Assembly (NCBI RefSeq): GCF_039839375.1
Contig: NZ_JBDOQU010000001.1
Span: forward strand, 310,001-374,000
Direction of reading: 5' to 3'
Length of the DNA stretch: 64,000 bases
Source: JBDOQU01 sp039839375
GTDB lineage: Bacteria; Pseudomonadota; Alphaproteobacteria; DSM-16000; Inquilinaceae
Shown here piece by piece: positions 8,397 through 16,556 of this stretch. The first letter of the stretch is position 1. Every line of letters starts with the position of its first letter. The notes under the pieces were generated by a model. It worked only from the letters and a program-made list of their open reading frames with translations. It did no database searches and was not told where the DNA came from. The position numbers and the translations under genes are program-made.

Positions 8397-11165
8397 TCAG
8401 GGGTTAACGGGTTCTGAAGGTGCTGGCTCCATCCGCGCAGCGCAGTATTTGAACTCCGGAATCTTGCCGAACGGATCGAGCTGCGGGTTGGTCAGGATAT
8501 TGGCCGCCGCCTCCGCATAGCAGAACGGTATGAAGATCATTCCCGGCGCCATCGCCGAATCCGCCCGCGCCCTCAACTCGATCGATCCGCGCCGCGTGGA
8601 GATCTGGACCTTCTCCCCCGCGTCAGCCCTGATCCGGCGCAGATCGGCGGGCGATACGTAGACCACGGCCTCCGGCTCCAGATGATCCAGCACGCTGGCC
8701 CGGCGGGTCATGGCGCCGGTGTGCCAGTGCTCCAACTGCCGTCCGGTGCTAAGCACCATCGGATAGTCGGCATCGGGTTCCTCGGCCGGCGGTATGATGG
8801 CCGCCGGCACCAGCCGCGCGCGGCCGCTGGCGGTGGGAAATCCGTCGCCGAACACGATGTCCTTGCCGGGAGCGTCTTCCGCTTCGCACGGATAGGTGAC
8901 TGACCCTTCGCGGGCTACACGATCCCACGTGATGTTGTTCAGCGACGGCATCGCCTCACGCATTTCCGCGAACACGTCCCTCGGATGCTTATAGTCCCAA
9001 TTGAGCCCCATCCGCTGCGCCAGATCGTTGATGATGAACCAGTCTTCCCGCGCCTGCCCCGGCGCAGGAAGGGCGCGCCGGCCCATCTGGACCTGCCGGT
9101 TCGTGTTGGTGACCGTGCCGTTCTTCTCCGGCCATGCGGAGGCCGGCAACACCACATCGGCGAAGGTCGCGGTCTCCGTCAGGAAGATGTCCTGGACCAC
9201 CAGGTGCTCCAGCTTCGCCAGAGCCGCACGCGCATGGCTGACGTCGGGATCGGACATCGCGGGGTTCTCGCCCATGATGTACATGCCCCTGATCTGGTCG
9301 TCATGGACGGCGTCCATGATCTCCACCACCGTCAGGCCGCGCTTGGGGTCCAGCTCCGCCTGCCAGAGCTTCTCATAGAACCCGCGCACCTCCGGATCCT
9401 CGACGGACTTGTAGTCCGGGAAGAACATCGGGATCAGGCCGGCATCGCTGGCGCCCTGGACGTTGTTCTGGCCGCGCAGGGGATGCAGGCCCGTTCCCGG
9501 CCGTCCCACCTGCCCCGTCACCAGCGCCAGCGCGATCAGGCAGCGGGCGTTGTCGGTGCCGTGGATGTGCTGGCTGACGCCCATGCCCCAGAAGATGATC
9601 GAGGCTTCCGACCGGGCGTAAAGGCGGGCGACCTCCCGCAGCGTCTCCGCCGGAATGCCGCAGATCTTCTCCATCTCCTCAGGCGGGAACGCCTTCACGT
9701 GCTCGCGCAGCTTCTCGAAATCCTCGGTTTGCGCCTGCACGTATTGAAGGTCGTAAAGCTCCTCCGTCACGATGACGTTCAACATCGCGTTCAGCATCGA
9801 CACGTCGCGGCCCGGCTTGAACTGCAGCATGTGAGTCGCGTGACGCTTCAGCGCCTGCCCGCGCGGGTCCATGACGATCAGCTTCGCCCCACGCTCCACG
9901 GCGTTCTTGAAGAAGGTCGCGGCGACGGGATGGTTCTCCGTCGGATTGGCGCCGATAACGATGATGACGTCGCTGTCCTCCACCGCCATGAAGGGCGCCG
10001 TCACCGCGCCTGAGCCGATGCCCTCCATCAGCGCCGCGACGGAGGAGGCATGGCAGAGCCTGGTGCAGTGATCGACATTGTTGGTGCCGAACCCCGTGCG
10101 CACCAGCTTCTGGAAAAGGTAGGCTTCCTCGTTCGATCCCTTGGCCGATCCGAAGCCGGCCAGCGCGCCGCCGCCATGCCCGTCGCGAATGCGCTTCAGC
10201 CCGCCGGCGGCGGCGGCCATCGCCTCTTCCCAGCTTGCCTTGCGGAAATGCGTGTAGGGGTTGTCCGGATCAATCTCGATCTCCGCCGTCTTCGGCACGC
10301 CCTCCTTACGGATCAGAGGTTCGGTCAGGCGGTGGGGGTGGTGGATATAGTCGAAGCCGAAGCGGCCCTTCACGCACAGCCGGTTCCGGTTCGACGGCCC
10401 GTCGCGGCCGTCGACGGAGATCAGCTTGTCATCCTTGATGTTGAAGGTGAGCTGGCATCCCACGCCGCAATAAGGACAGACGCTTTCGACCTGCCGGTCC
10501 GGCTCCAGCGCCATCACGCCTTCCTCGTCCAGCACAGAGGCCGGCATCAGCGCGCCGGTCGGACAGGCCTGGACACATTCGCCGCAGGCGACGCAGGTGC
10601 TGCTGCCCATCGGATCGTCGAAGTCGAAGACAATCTTCTCCTCATGGCCGCGCAGGGCCATGCCGATCACGTCATTGACCTGCACTTCCCGGCAAGCCCG
10701 GACGCAGAGATTGCACTGGATACAGGCGTCGAGTTGCACCGCCATCGCCCGGTGGCTCCGGTCCGGCTGCGGCTGTGCGCGCCTGGGGAAGCGGCTTTCG
10801 GCCACCTCGACATGATCGGCCCAATGCCAGAAGCTGGAATCCGGATCATGCGCGCGGCTCCGCTCCGGCTGGTCGCCGACCAGAAGCTCGAAAACCCTCT
10901 CCCGGGAGAAGCGGGCCCGCTCGCTCGCGGTCTGCACCTTCATCCCCGGCGTCGGCTTGCGCACGCAGGACGCAGCCAGCACGCGCTCACCCTCAATCTC
11001 CACCATGCAGGCGCGGCAATTGCCATCGGCCCGGTAGTCGGGTTTCGGGCTGTAGCAGAGGTGCGGGATCTCGATCCCGCGTCGCGTCGCGACCTGCCAG
11101 ATCGTCTCGCCGGGCGCGCTCTCGACCTCCACGCCGTCCAGTTCGAAGCGGATAGTCTCGGTCAT
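8397..11165 (-). CDS. fdhF: NAD-dependent formate dehydrogenase, catalytic alpha subunit
   Basis: A 922-residue molybdenum or tungsten bis-pterin enzyme that oxidises formate to CO2. The N-terminus holds a [2Fe-2S] ferredoxin domain (CYSPKPDYRADGNCRAC), then two [4Fe-4S] motifs (CIQCNLCVRAC and CVACGECVQACP), then the [4Fe-4S] of the catalytic domain (CPYCGVGC with CVKGRFG). The active-site metal ligand is Cys in HCTRLCHAS, not selenocysteine. The C-terminal molybdopterin dinucleotide-binding domain contains LSTGRQLEHWHTG. The start overlaps the beta-subunit stop by 4 bases. Together they form a soluble complex of the two-subunit type. It probably oxidises formate released from formyl-CoA by the neighbouring enzymes. 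Confidence 0.95.
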   Translation of the reverse strand: MTETIRFELDGVEVESAPGETIWQVATRRGIEIPHLCYSPKPDYRADGNCRACMVEIEGERVLAASCVRKPTPGMKVQTASERARFSRERVFELLVGDQPERSRAHDPDSSFWHWADHVEVAESRFPRRAQPQPDRSHRAMAVQLDACIQCNLCVRACREVQVNDVIGMALRGHEEKIVFDFDDPMGSSTCVACGECVQACPTGALMPASVLDEEGVMALEPDRQVESVCPYCGVGCQLTFNIKDDKLISVDGRDGPSNRNRLCVKGRFGFDYIHHPHRLTEPLIRKEGVPKTAEIEIDPDNPYTHFRKASWEEAMAAAAGGLKRIRDGHGGGALAGFGSAKGSNEEAYLFQKLVRTGFGTNNVDHCTRLCHASSVAALMEGIGSGAVTAPFMAVEDSDVIIVIGANPTENHPVAATFFKNAVERGAKLIVMDPRGQALKRHATHMLQFKPGRDVSMLNAMLNVIVTEELYDLQYVQAQTEDFEKLREHVKAFPPEEMEKICGIPAETLREVARLYARSEASIIFWGMGVSQHIHGTDNARCLIALALVTGQVGRPGTGLHPLRGQNNVQGASDAGLIPMFFPDYKSVEDPEVRGFYEKLWQAELDPKRGLTVVEIMDAVHDDQIRGMYIMGENPAMSDPDVSHARAALAKLEHLVVQDIFLTETATFADVVLPASAWPEKNGTVTNTNRQVQMGRRALPAPGQAREDWFIINDLAQRMGLNWDYKHPRDVFAEMREAMPSLNNITWDRVAREGSVTYPCEAEDAPGKDIVFGDGFPTASGRARLVPAAIIPPAEEPDADYPMVLSTGRQLEHWHTGAMTRRASVLDHLEPEAVVYVSPADLRRIRADAGEKVQISTRRGSIELRARADSAMAPGMIFIPFCYAEAAANILTNPQLDPFGKIPEFKYCAARMEPAPSEPVNP

Positions 11166-12868
11166 GCCAGATCCTCAGGAAAGTGCTTGAACACCATCTT
11201 CACGGGGTTCATCGCCGCCTGCCCCAGCCCGCAGATGGAGGCATCGCCCATCACCCGCGCCAGTTCGCCCAGGAGCGGCTGGTCGACGGTCTCCCGCTCC
11301 AGCAGCTTGACGGCCTTCTCCGTTCCCACGCGGCAAGGCGTGCACTGGCCGCAGCTTTCATCCTCGAAGAATTTCAGAAGGTTCAGCGCCACTTTCTTCA
11401 TGTTGTCCTGATCGGACAGGACGACAATCGCCGCCGATCCAATGAAGCAGCCATGAGGCTCCAGCGTTCCGAAATCCAGCGGGATGTCGTCCATCGACGC
11501 CGGCAGGATGCCGCCGGACGCGCCACCGGGCAAATAGCCCTTGAAGCAATGTCCTTCTGCCATGCCGCCGCAATATTCGTCGATCAGTTCCCTGACCGTG
11601 ATGCCGGCGGGCGCCAGCTTCACGCCCGGATCGCGAACCCGGCCGGAGACGGAGAAGGTGCGAAGTCCCTTCCGGTCGTTCCGCCCGTGAGAGGAGAACC
11701 AGTCCGCCCCCTTCTCCACGATGTCGCGCACCCAGAACAGCGTCTCGATATTGTGGATCAGCGTCGGCCGGCCGAACAGCCCGACCTGGCTGGGGAAAGG
11801 CGGCTTGTGCCGGGGCAGGCCTCGCCGGCCCTCGATGCTCTCCAGCATCGCGGATTCCTCGCCGCAGATATAGGCCCCGGCCCCGCGCCTCAGATGGATC
11901 GTCGTATGGCGCGACAGCCCGGCCGCCTCCAGCGCCGCGATCTCCCGCTTGAGGATCTCCCGGCATTGCGGATATTCGTCGCGCAGGTAGATATAGATCT
12001 CCGCCGCCTCCACCGCCCAGGCGCCGATAAGCATTCCTTCCAGGAAGCGGTGCGGATCGGTTTCCAGATAGTGCCGGTCCTTGAAGGTTCCGGGTTCGCC
12101 TTCATCGCCGTTGATCGCCATCAGGCGCGGCGCCGGCTCCTGCCGGACGAAGCGCCATTTGCGTCCCGTCGGGAAACCCGCCCCACCCAGCCCGCGCAGG
12201 TTCGATCCCTCCAGCGCGGCGATGATGTCGTCGACCCCGCGGCGGCTGGAAAGACAATCCTCCAGAAGCGCATAGCCGCCGCCGGAGCGATAGGCGGTGA
12301 GATCGACATAGGGAGGGAGGTCGGGATGGAAGCCATCGCTCACCGCTTCGGCCACGCTGCTCACCGTCGCGCGCTCATGCAGTGCATGGCCTACCGCCGT
12401 GACCGGCGCATTATGGCAACCGCCCATGCAGGGCGCGCGGACGACACGGACGTTCGGCCCCAGCGTCCCTTCCAGGCTTTCCAGCAGTTCCCGCCCGCCC
12501 ATCAATTCGCAGGTCAGGCTGTCGCAGACTCTTACGGTCAGCGGCGGAGGCGGTTCCTCCCCCTCTTTCACAATATCGAAATGGGCGTAGAAGGAGGCGA
12601 CCTCGTAGACCTCGACCAGCGCCAGCTTCATCTCCATCGCCAGCGCGGCCAGATGCCTGGCGTGCAGGCAGCGATACTTGTCCTGGATCAGGTGCAGATG
12701 TTCGATCAGCAGGTCCGGCCGGCGCGGTCGATCGCCCAGCAGCGCCTGCACTTCCTCCAGCGCGCCGGGATCGACCTGCCTCCCCTTCGGGTGAATGCCG
12801 GTCTTCCGGCGTCCCGCCCCTGGATGGATGCTTCTTTTCGGCTTCTCTGGCGCCGTCATCACCGACAT
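11162..12868 (-). CDS. formate dehydrogenase beta subunit, NuoE-NuoF fusion
   Basis: A 568-residue fusion of a NuoE-like [2Fe-2S] thioredoxin-fold domain and a NuoF-like NADH/FMN domain. The NuoE part shows CDSLTC and CMGGCHNAP. The NuoF part shows the NADH loop GLGGAGFPTGRKW, the FMN segment GAGAYICGEESAMLES and the [4Fe-4S] motif ESCGQCTPCRVGT. It passes electrons from the alpha subunit to NAD+. In FdsGBA-type enzymes these two domains are separate gamma and beta subunits; here they are fused, as in the two-subunit enzymes of methylotrophs. No fdsC- or fdsD-like accessory gene lies alongside. Confidence 0.95.
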   Translation of the reverse strand: MSVMTAPEKPKRSIHPGAGRRKTGIHPKGRQVDPGALEEVQALLGDRPRRPDLLIEHLHLIQDKYRCLHARHLAALAMEMKLALVEVYEVASFYAHFDIVKEGEEPPPPLTVRVCDSLTCELMGGRELLESLEGTLGPNVRVVRAPCMGGCHNAPVTAVGHALHERATVSSVAEAVSDGFHPDLPPYVDLTAYRSGGGYALLEDCLSSRRGVDDIIAALEGSNLRGLGGAGFPTGRKWRFVRQEPAPRLMAINGDEGEPGTFKDRHYLETDPHRFLEGMLIGAWAVEAAEIYIYLRDEYPQCREILKREIAALEAAGLSRHTTIHLRRGAGAYICGEESAMLESIEGRRGLPRHKPPFPSQVGLFGRPTLIHNIETLFWVRDIVEKGADWFSSHGRNDRKGLRTFSVSGRVRDPGVKLAPAGITVRELIDEYCGGMAEGHCFKGYLPGGASGGILPASMDDIPLDFGTLEPHGCFIGSAAIVVLSDQDNMKKVALNLLKFFEDESCGQCTPCRVGTEKAVKLLERETVDQPLLGELARVMGDASICGLGQAAMNPVKMVFKHFPEDLA

Positions 12869-12974
12869 GTCTCTCCCGGCCCCTTCTTCCGCGGGTTCTC
12901 TGATTCAGATACTGGGCGACGCACGCCCCCCAGGTCCATCCCTGTTGCGCCGCCTAATGTTTCCCCACGGACGG

Positions 12975-15104
12975 CTACAGCAACCCGGCTCCCCGCGCCC
13001 ACCTGTATTTCGCCCCCAGCACCGCCACGGGGATTTCGGTGGAATAGGCATAGGCCGGTATGCCGTGATCGTAGAGATACTCCGACGCTTCCTCCACCTG
13101 CACGTCCCCGGCCAGCGACGCAACGACCGGCTTGTGGATGCCCTGGGCCTTCATCTCGTCGACTACCTCCACCATCAGCTTGGCGAACACCATGGGCGGG
13201 GTGATGATCGTGTGCCAGTAGCCCAGGATCAGCGAATGGATGCGCTCGTCCTGTAAGCCCAGACGCACCGTGTTCTGGTACGTCGACGGCGGTTCGCCGC
13301 CGGTGATGTCGACAGGGTTCCCCGCCGCGCCGAAGGGCGGGATGAACTTCCGGAAGGCCGCGTCGAGATCGTCCGGCATCGCCATCAGTTTCAGATTGTT
13401 GTCGACGCAGGCGTCCGACAGCAGCACGCCCGACCCGCCGGCCCCGGTGATGATGATGACGTTCTCGCCCTTGGGCGTCGGCAGCTTCGGCACGCCGCGC
13501 GCGAACTCAAGCATATCGCGCAGCGACCGGGCGCGGATGACGCCGCACTGGTTGAACACGTCCTCGTAGATCTTGTCGTTGCCGGCCAGCGCCCCGGTAT
13601 GGGAACTGGCGGCCTTCGCGCCGGCGGATGTCCGTCCCGCCTTCAGGACGACGACCGGCTTCTTCTTTGTCACCCTTTTGGCGACCTCCGCGAAGGACCG
13701 GCCGTCCTTCAGGTCCTCGCAATGCTGGGCGATGATCTCCGTGTTGTCATCCTGTTCGAAGAAGGTCAGCAGATCGTCCTCGTCCAGGTCCGACTTGTTG
13801 CCCAGACCGACGATCGCCGACACGCCCATCTTGGCCGACCGGCTGAAGCCGATGATCGCCATGCCGATGCCGCCCGACTGCGACGACAACGCCGCCTTGC
13901 CCTTCACGTCATAGGCGGTGCAGAAGGTCGCGCACAGATTCTTGGGGGTGTAGTAGAAGCCATAGATATTCGGCCCCATCAGGCGGATGCCGTATTTCAG
14001 GCCAATCTCCTGGATTTCCCGCTGACCTTCCTCGTTCCCGGTCTCCGCGAAGCCGGACGGGATCAGCACCGCGCCGGGAATTTTCTTCTCCCCGCATTCG
14101 ATCAGCGCCTGGGCGACGAATTTGGCGGGGATCGCGAACACCGCCACGTCGACTTCGCCGGGAATGTCCTTCACCGACTTATAGGCCTTGCGGCCCATGA
14201 TCTCCTCGGCTTTGGGATGGACCGGATAGATATTTCCCTCATAGCCCCCGTTGATGAGGTTCTTCATCACGGAGTTGCCGATCTTCCCGTCTTCCGCCGA
14301 CGCGCCGATCACCGCCACTGAGTCCGGCTTCATGATCCGGTTCATCTGGCGGACGATGTCCTCTTGCGACGGCCGATGACGGGGAGTCTTGACAGCAAAG
14401 TCGACGACGATCCGCACGTCGGCCGCGACCGCGCCGCTGGCCGTCGCGAATACCGGGTTCAGATCCATCTCGTCGATTTCGGGAAAATCGCTGACCAGCT
14501 GCGACACCCGCGCGATCATGCCCGCCAGCGCCTCGCGGTCGACAGCCTCTCCGCCACGGACGCCCTTCAGCATCTCCGCCGCCTGGATGCCATCCAGCAT
14601 CGACAGCGCGTCGTCCCTGCTCGCCGGCGCCAGCCGGAAGGTGATGTCCTTCAGCACCTCGACCAGCACGCCGCCCAGGCCGAACGCCACCAGCTTGCCG
14701 AAGCTGTCGTCGGTAACGGCGCCAATGATGACCTCCTGCCCGTCCTTCAGCATCTGCTGGACCTGGATGCCGTCGATCCGTGCGTCTGCCTTGTACTTCT
14801 TCGCGTTGGCGACGATCGTCTCGTATCCCTGGCGCGCCTCTTCGGCCGATTTGACGCCAACCAGGACGCCGCCAGCCTCGGTCTTGTGCAGGATGTCGGG
14901 GGAGACGATCTTGAGCACCACCGGATAGCCCATCCCGTCAGTCAGCTTCGCCGTCTCGTCGGCCGATCCGGCCACGCCTTCCTTCGGCACGGCGATGCCG
15001 TAGGCGTCGCAGACCAGCTTTCCTTCCGGCGCGGTCAGAGAGGTGCGGCCGTCGGCCTTGACCTTGTCGAGGACCTTGCGGACCGCGTTCTTATCCTGGG
15101 ACAT
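12975..15104 (-). CDS. NDP-forming acyl-CoA ligase (acetate--CoA ligase family)
   Basis: A 709-residue acyl-CoA synthetase of the ADP-forming family. The order is ATP-grasp (about residues 10-235, with PVVLKIVSPDILHKTEAGGV), then CoA-binding (about 250-345, SVAVIGASAEDGKIGN), then two succinyl-CoA-ligase-like domains. The phosphohistidine is in ASSHTGALAG. The ATP-grasp part comes first, the reverse of the common alpha-beta fusion. It would activate a carboxylate to a CoA thioester, providing the first acyl-CoA that primes the formyl-CoA transferase cycle next door. Substrate not determinable; oxalate, formate or a hydroxy acid fit the context. Confidence 0.85.
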   Translation of the reverse strand: MSQDKNAVRKVLDKVKADGRTSLTAPEGKLVCDAYGIAVPKEGVAGSADETAKLTDGMGYPVVLKIVSPDILHKTEAGGVLVGVKSAEEARQGYETIVANAKKYKADARIDGIQVQQMLKDGQEVIIGAVTDDSFGKLVAFGLGGVLVEVLKDITFRLAPASRDDALSMLDGIQAAEMLKGVRGGEAVDREALAGMIARVSQLVSDFPEIDEMDLNPVFATASGAVAADVRIVVDFAVKTPRHRPSQEDIVRQMNRIMKPDSVAVIGASAEDGKIGNSVMKNLINGGYEGNIYPVHPKAEEIMGRKAYKSVKDIPGEVDVAVFAIPAKFVAQALIECGEKKIPGAVLIPSGFAETGNEEGQREIQEIGLKYGIRLMGPNIYGFYYTPKNLCATFCTAYDVKGKAALSSQSGGIGMAIIGFSRSAKMGVSAIVGLGNKSDLDEDDLLTFFEQDDNTEIIAQHCEDLKDGRSFAEVAKRVTKKKPVVVLKAGRTSAGAKAASSHTGALAGNDKIYEDVFNQCGVIRARSLRDMLEFARGVPKLPTPKGENVIIITGAGGSGVLLSDACVDNNLKLMAMPDDLDAAFRKFIPPFGAAGNPVDITGGEPPSTYQNTVRLGLQDERIHSLILGYWHTIITPPMVFAKLMVEVVDEMKAQGIHKPVVASLAGDVQVEEASEYLYDHGIPAYAYSTEIPVAVLGAKYRWARGAGLL

Positions 15105-15228
15105 TTCCTGTTCCTCCCTTGGCCGGCGCGTTCATCCGGGCCGGTCCTATGGATATGAGTCTCCCGTGCCCGAGCCTGCTTTCCGGCCCCGGCGTCCTTC
15201 CCCGTCACTTCCTGAGGACAGCCGGAGC

Positions 15229-16503
15229 CTATTCGGCGGCGATGCGCGGAACGCCGCCTAGCGCTCCGGATTCCTTGACCTCCGATACCCGGCTATCGTC
15301 GAAGCCCAGCACCTCGCGCAGGATCTCCTCGGTATGCTCGCCCAGAAGCGGCGACCGGGTGACCTCCGTCGGACTGTCGGACAGCTTGATCGGATTGCCG
15401 ACCGTCAGGTACTTGCCCCGCTTGGGATGATCGACCTCCACGATCGTGCCGGTCTTCCTCAGGGACGGCTCCTCCGCCAGTTCCTTCATCGACAGGATCG
15501 GCCCGCAGGGGACGTCATACTTATTGAGAATGTCCATCGCCTCGAACTTCGTCTTCGTCATGGTCCATTCCTCGATGGTGGCGAAGATGTCCTTGAGGTG
15601 CGGCAGCCTTGCCTCCGGCGTGGCGTAGTCGGGATCGGCGATCCAGTCCTCCTTGCCGATGACCGTGCAGATCTTCTCCCAGACCGGCGCCTGGGTGATG
15701 AAGTAGATGTAGGCGTTGGGATCGGTCTCCCAGCCCTTGCACTTCAGGATCCAGCCCGGCTGTCCGCCGCCCGACGCGTTGCCCGCGCGAGGCACCGCCT
15801 CCCCGAATTCGCCATGAGGATATTGCGGATATTCCTTCAGGACGCCGTGGGAAAGGCGCTGCTGGTCGCGCAGCTTGACCCGGCAGAGGTTCAGGACGCC
15901 ATCCTGCATCGCCGCCAGAACCTTCTGGCCTCGTCCGGTCCCGTTGCGTTGATAGAGCGCCGCCACGATGCCCAGCGCCAGATGCAGCCCGGTGCCGCTG
16001 TCGCCGATCTGCGCGCCTGTCACCAGCGGCGGCCCGTCATCGAAACCGGTCGTCGAAGCCGCCCCGCCGGCGCATTGAGCGACGTTCTCATAGACCTTGC
16101 AATCTTCGTAGGGGCCTGGCCCGAACCCCTTCACCGAAGCGACGATCATCTTCGGGTTCAGTTGCTGGATCCGGTCCCAGCCGAAGCCCATCCGGTCCAG
16201 AACCCCGGGCGCGAAATTCTCCACCAGCACGTCGCAGCTCTTCACCAGCGCCTCAAGGACTTCCTTGCCCTTGGGGTTCTTGGTGTCCAGCGTGATCGAC
16301 CGCTTGTTGTGGTTCAGCATCGTGAAATAGAGGCTGTCCACCTCCGGGATATCGCGAAGCTGCCCGCGCGTGATGTCGCCGGGGCCCGGCCGTTCGACCT
16401 TGATCACGTCCGCCCCGAACCAGGCCAGAAGCTGCGTGCAGGTCGGTCCTGACTGGACATGGGTGAAATCGAGGATGCGGACGCCGTCTAAAGCCTTGCC
16501 CAT
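15229..16503 (-). CDS. frc: formyl-CoA:oxalate CoA-transferase-like (CaiB/BaiF family III)
   Basis: A 424-residue family III CoA-transferase that moves CoA from formyl-CoA to a carboxylate. It follows the remembered Oxalobacter formyl-CoA transferase closely throughout: LDFTHVQSGP at the N-terminus, MLNHNKRSI, the catalytic Asp in QIGDSGTG (about residue 170), AMQDGVLNL and the glycine-loop GNASGGGQPGW, where the first Gly of the usual four is Ser. It is followed by the KCKGWETD segment. It is the middle gene of the carboxylate operon, about 50 bases after the ThDP enzyme. Oxalate is the textbook acceptor; a 2-hydroxy acid is the alternative, given the unusual ThDP partner. Confidence 0.9.
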   Translation of the reverse strand: MGKALDGVRILDFTHVQSGPTCTQLLAWFGADVIKVERPGPGDITRGQLRDIPEVDSLYFTMLNHNKRSITLDTKNPKGKEVLEALVKSCDVLVENFAPGVLDRMGFGWDRIQQLNPKMIVASVKGFGPGPYEDCKVYENVAQCAGGAASTTGFDDGPPLVTGAQIGDSGTGLHLALGIVAALYQRNGTGRGQKVLAAMQDGVLNLCRVKLRDQQRLSHGVLKEYPQYPHGEFGEAVPRAGNASGGGQPGWILKCKGWETDPNAYIYFITQAPVWEKICTVIGKEDWIADPDYATPEARLPHLKDIFATIEEWTMTKTKFEAMDILNKYDVPCGPILSMKELAEEPSLRKTGTIVEVDHPKRGKYLTVGNPIKLSDSPTEVTRSPLLGEHTEEILREVLGFDDSRVSEVKESGALGGVPRIAAE

Positions 16504-16556
16504 ATTTCCCTCCCTGGGGCCTTTCTCATTGTCGTTTTGTCGCGCCGTTCGGGGCG

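Noticed and set aside
11183..13204. Plus-strand open frame of 673 codons opposite formate dehydrogenase beta subunit
   Set aside because: It covers a gene with intact NuoE/NuoF motifs on the other strand and has no recognisable protein features of its own.
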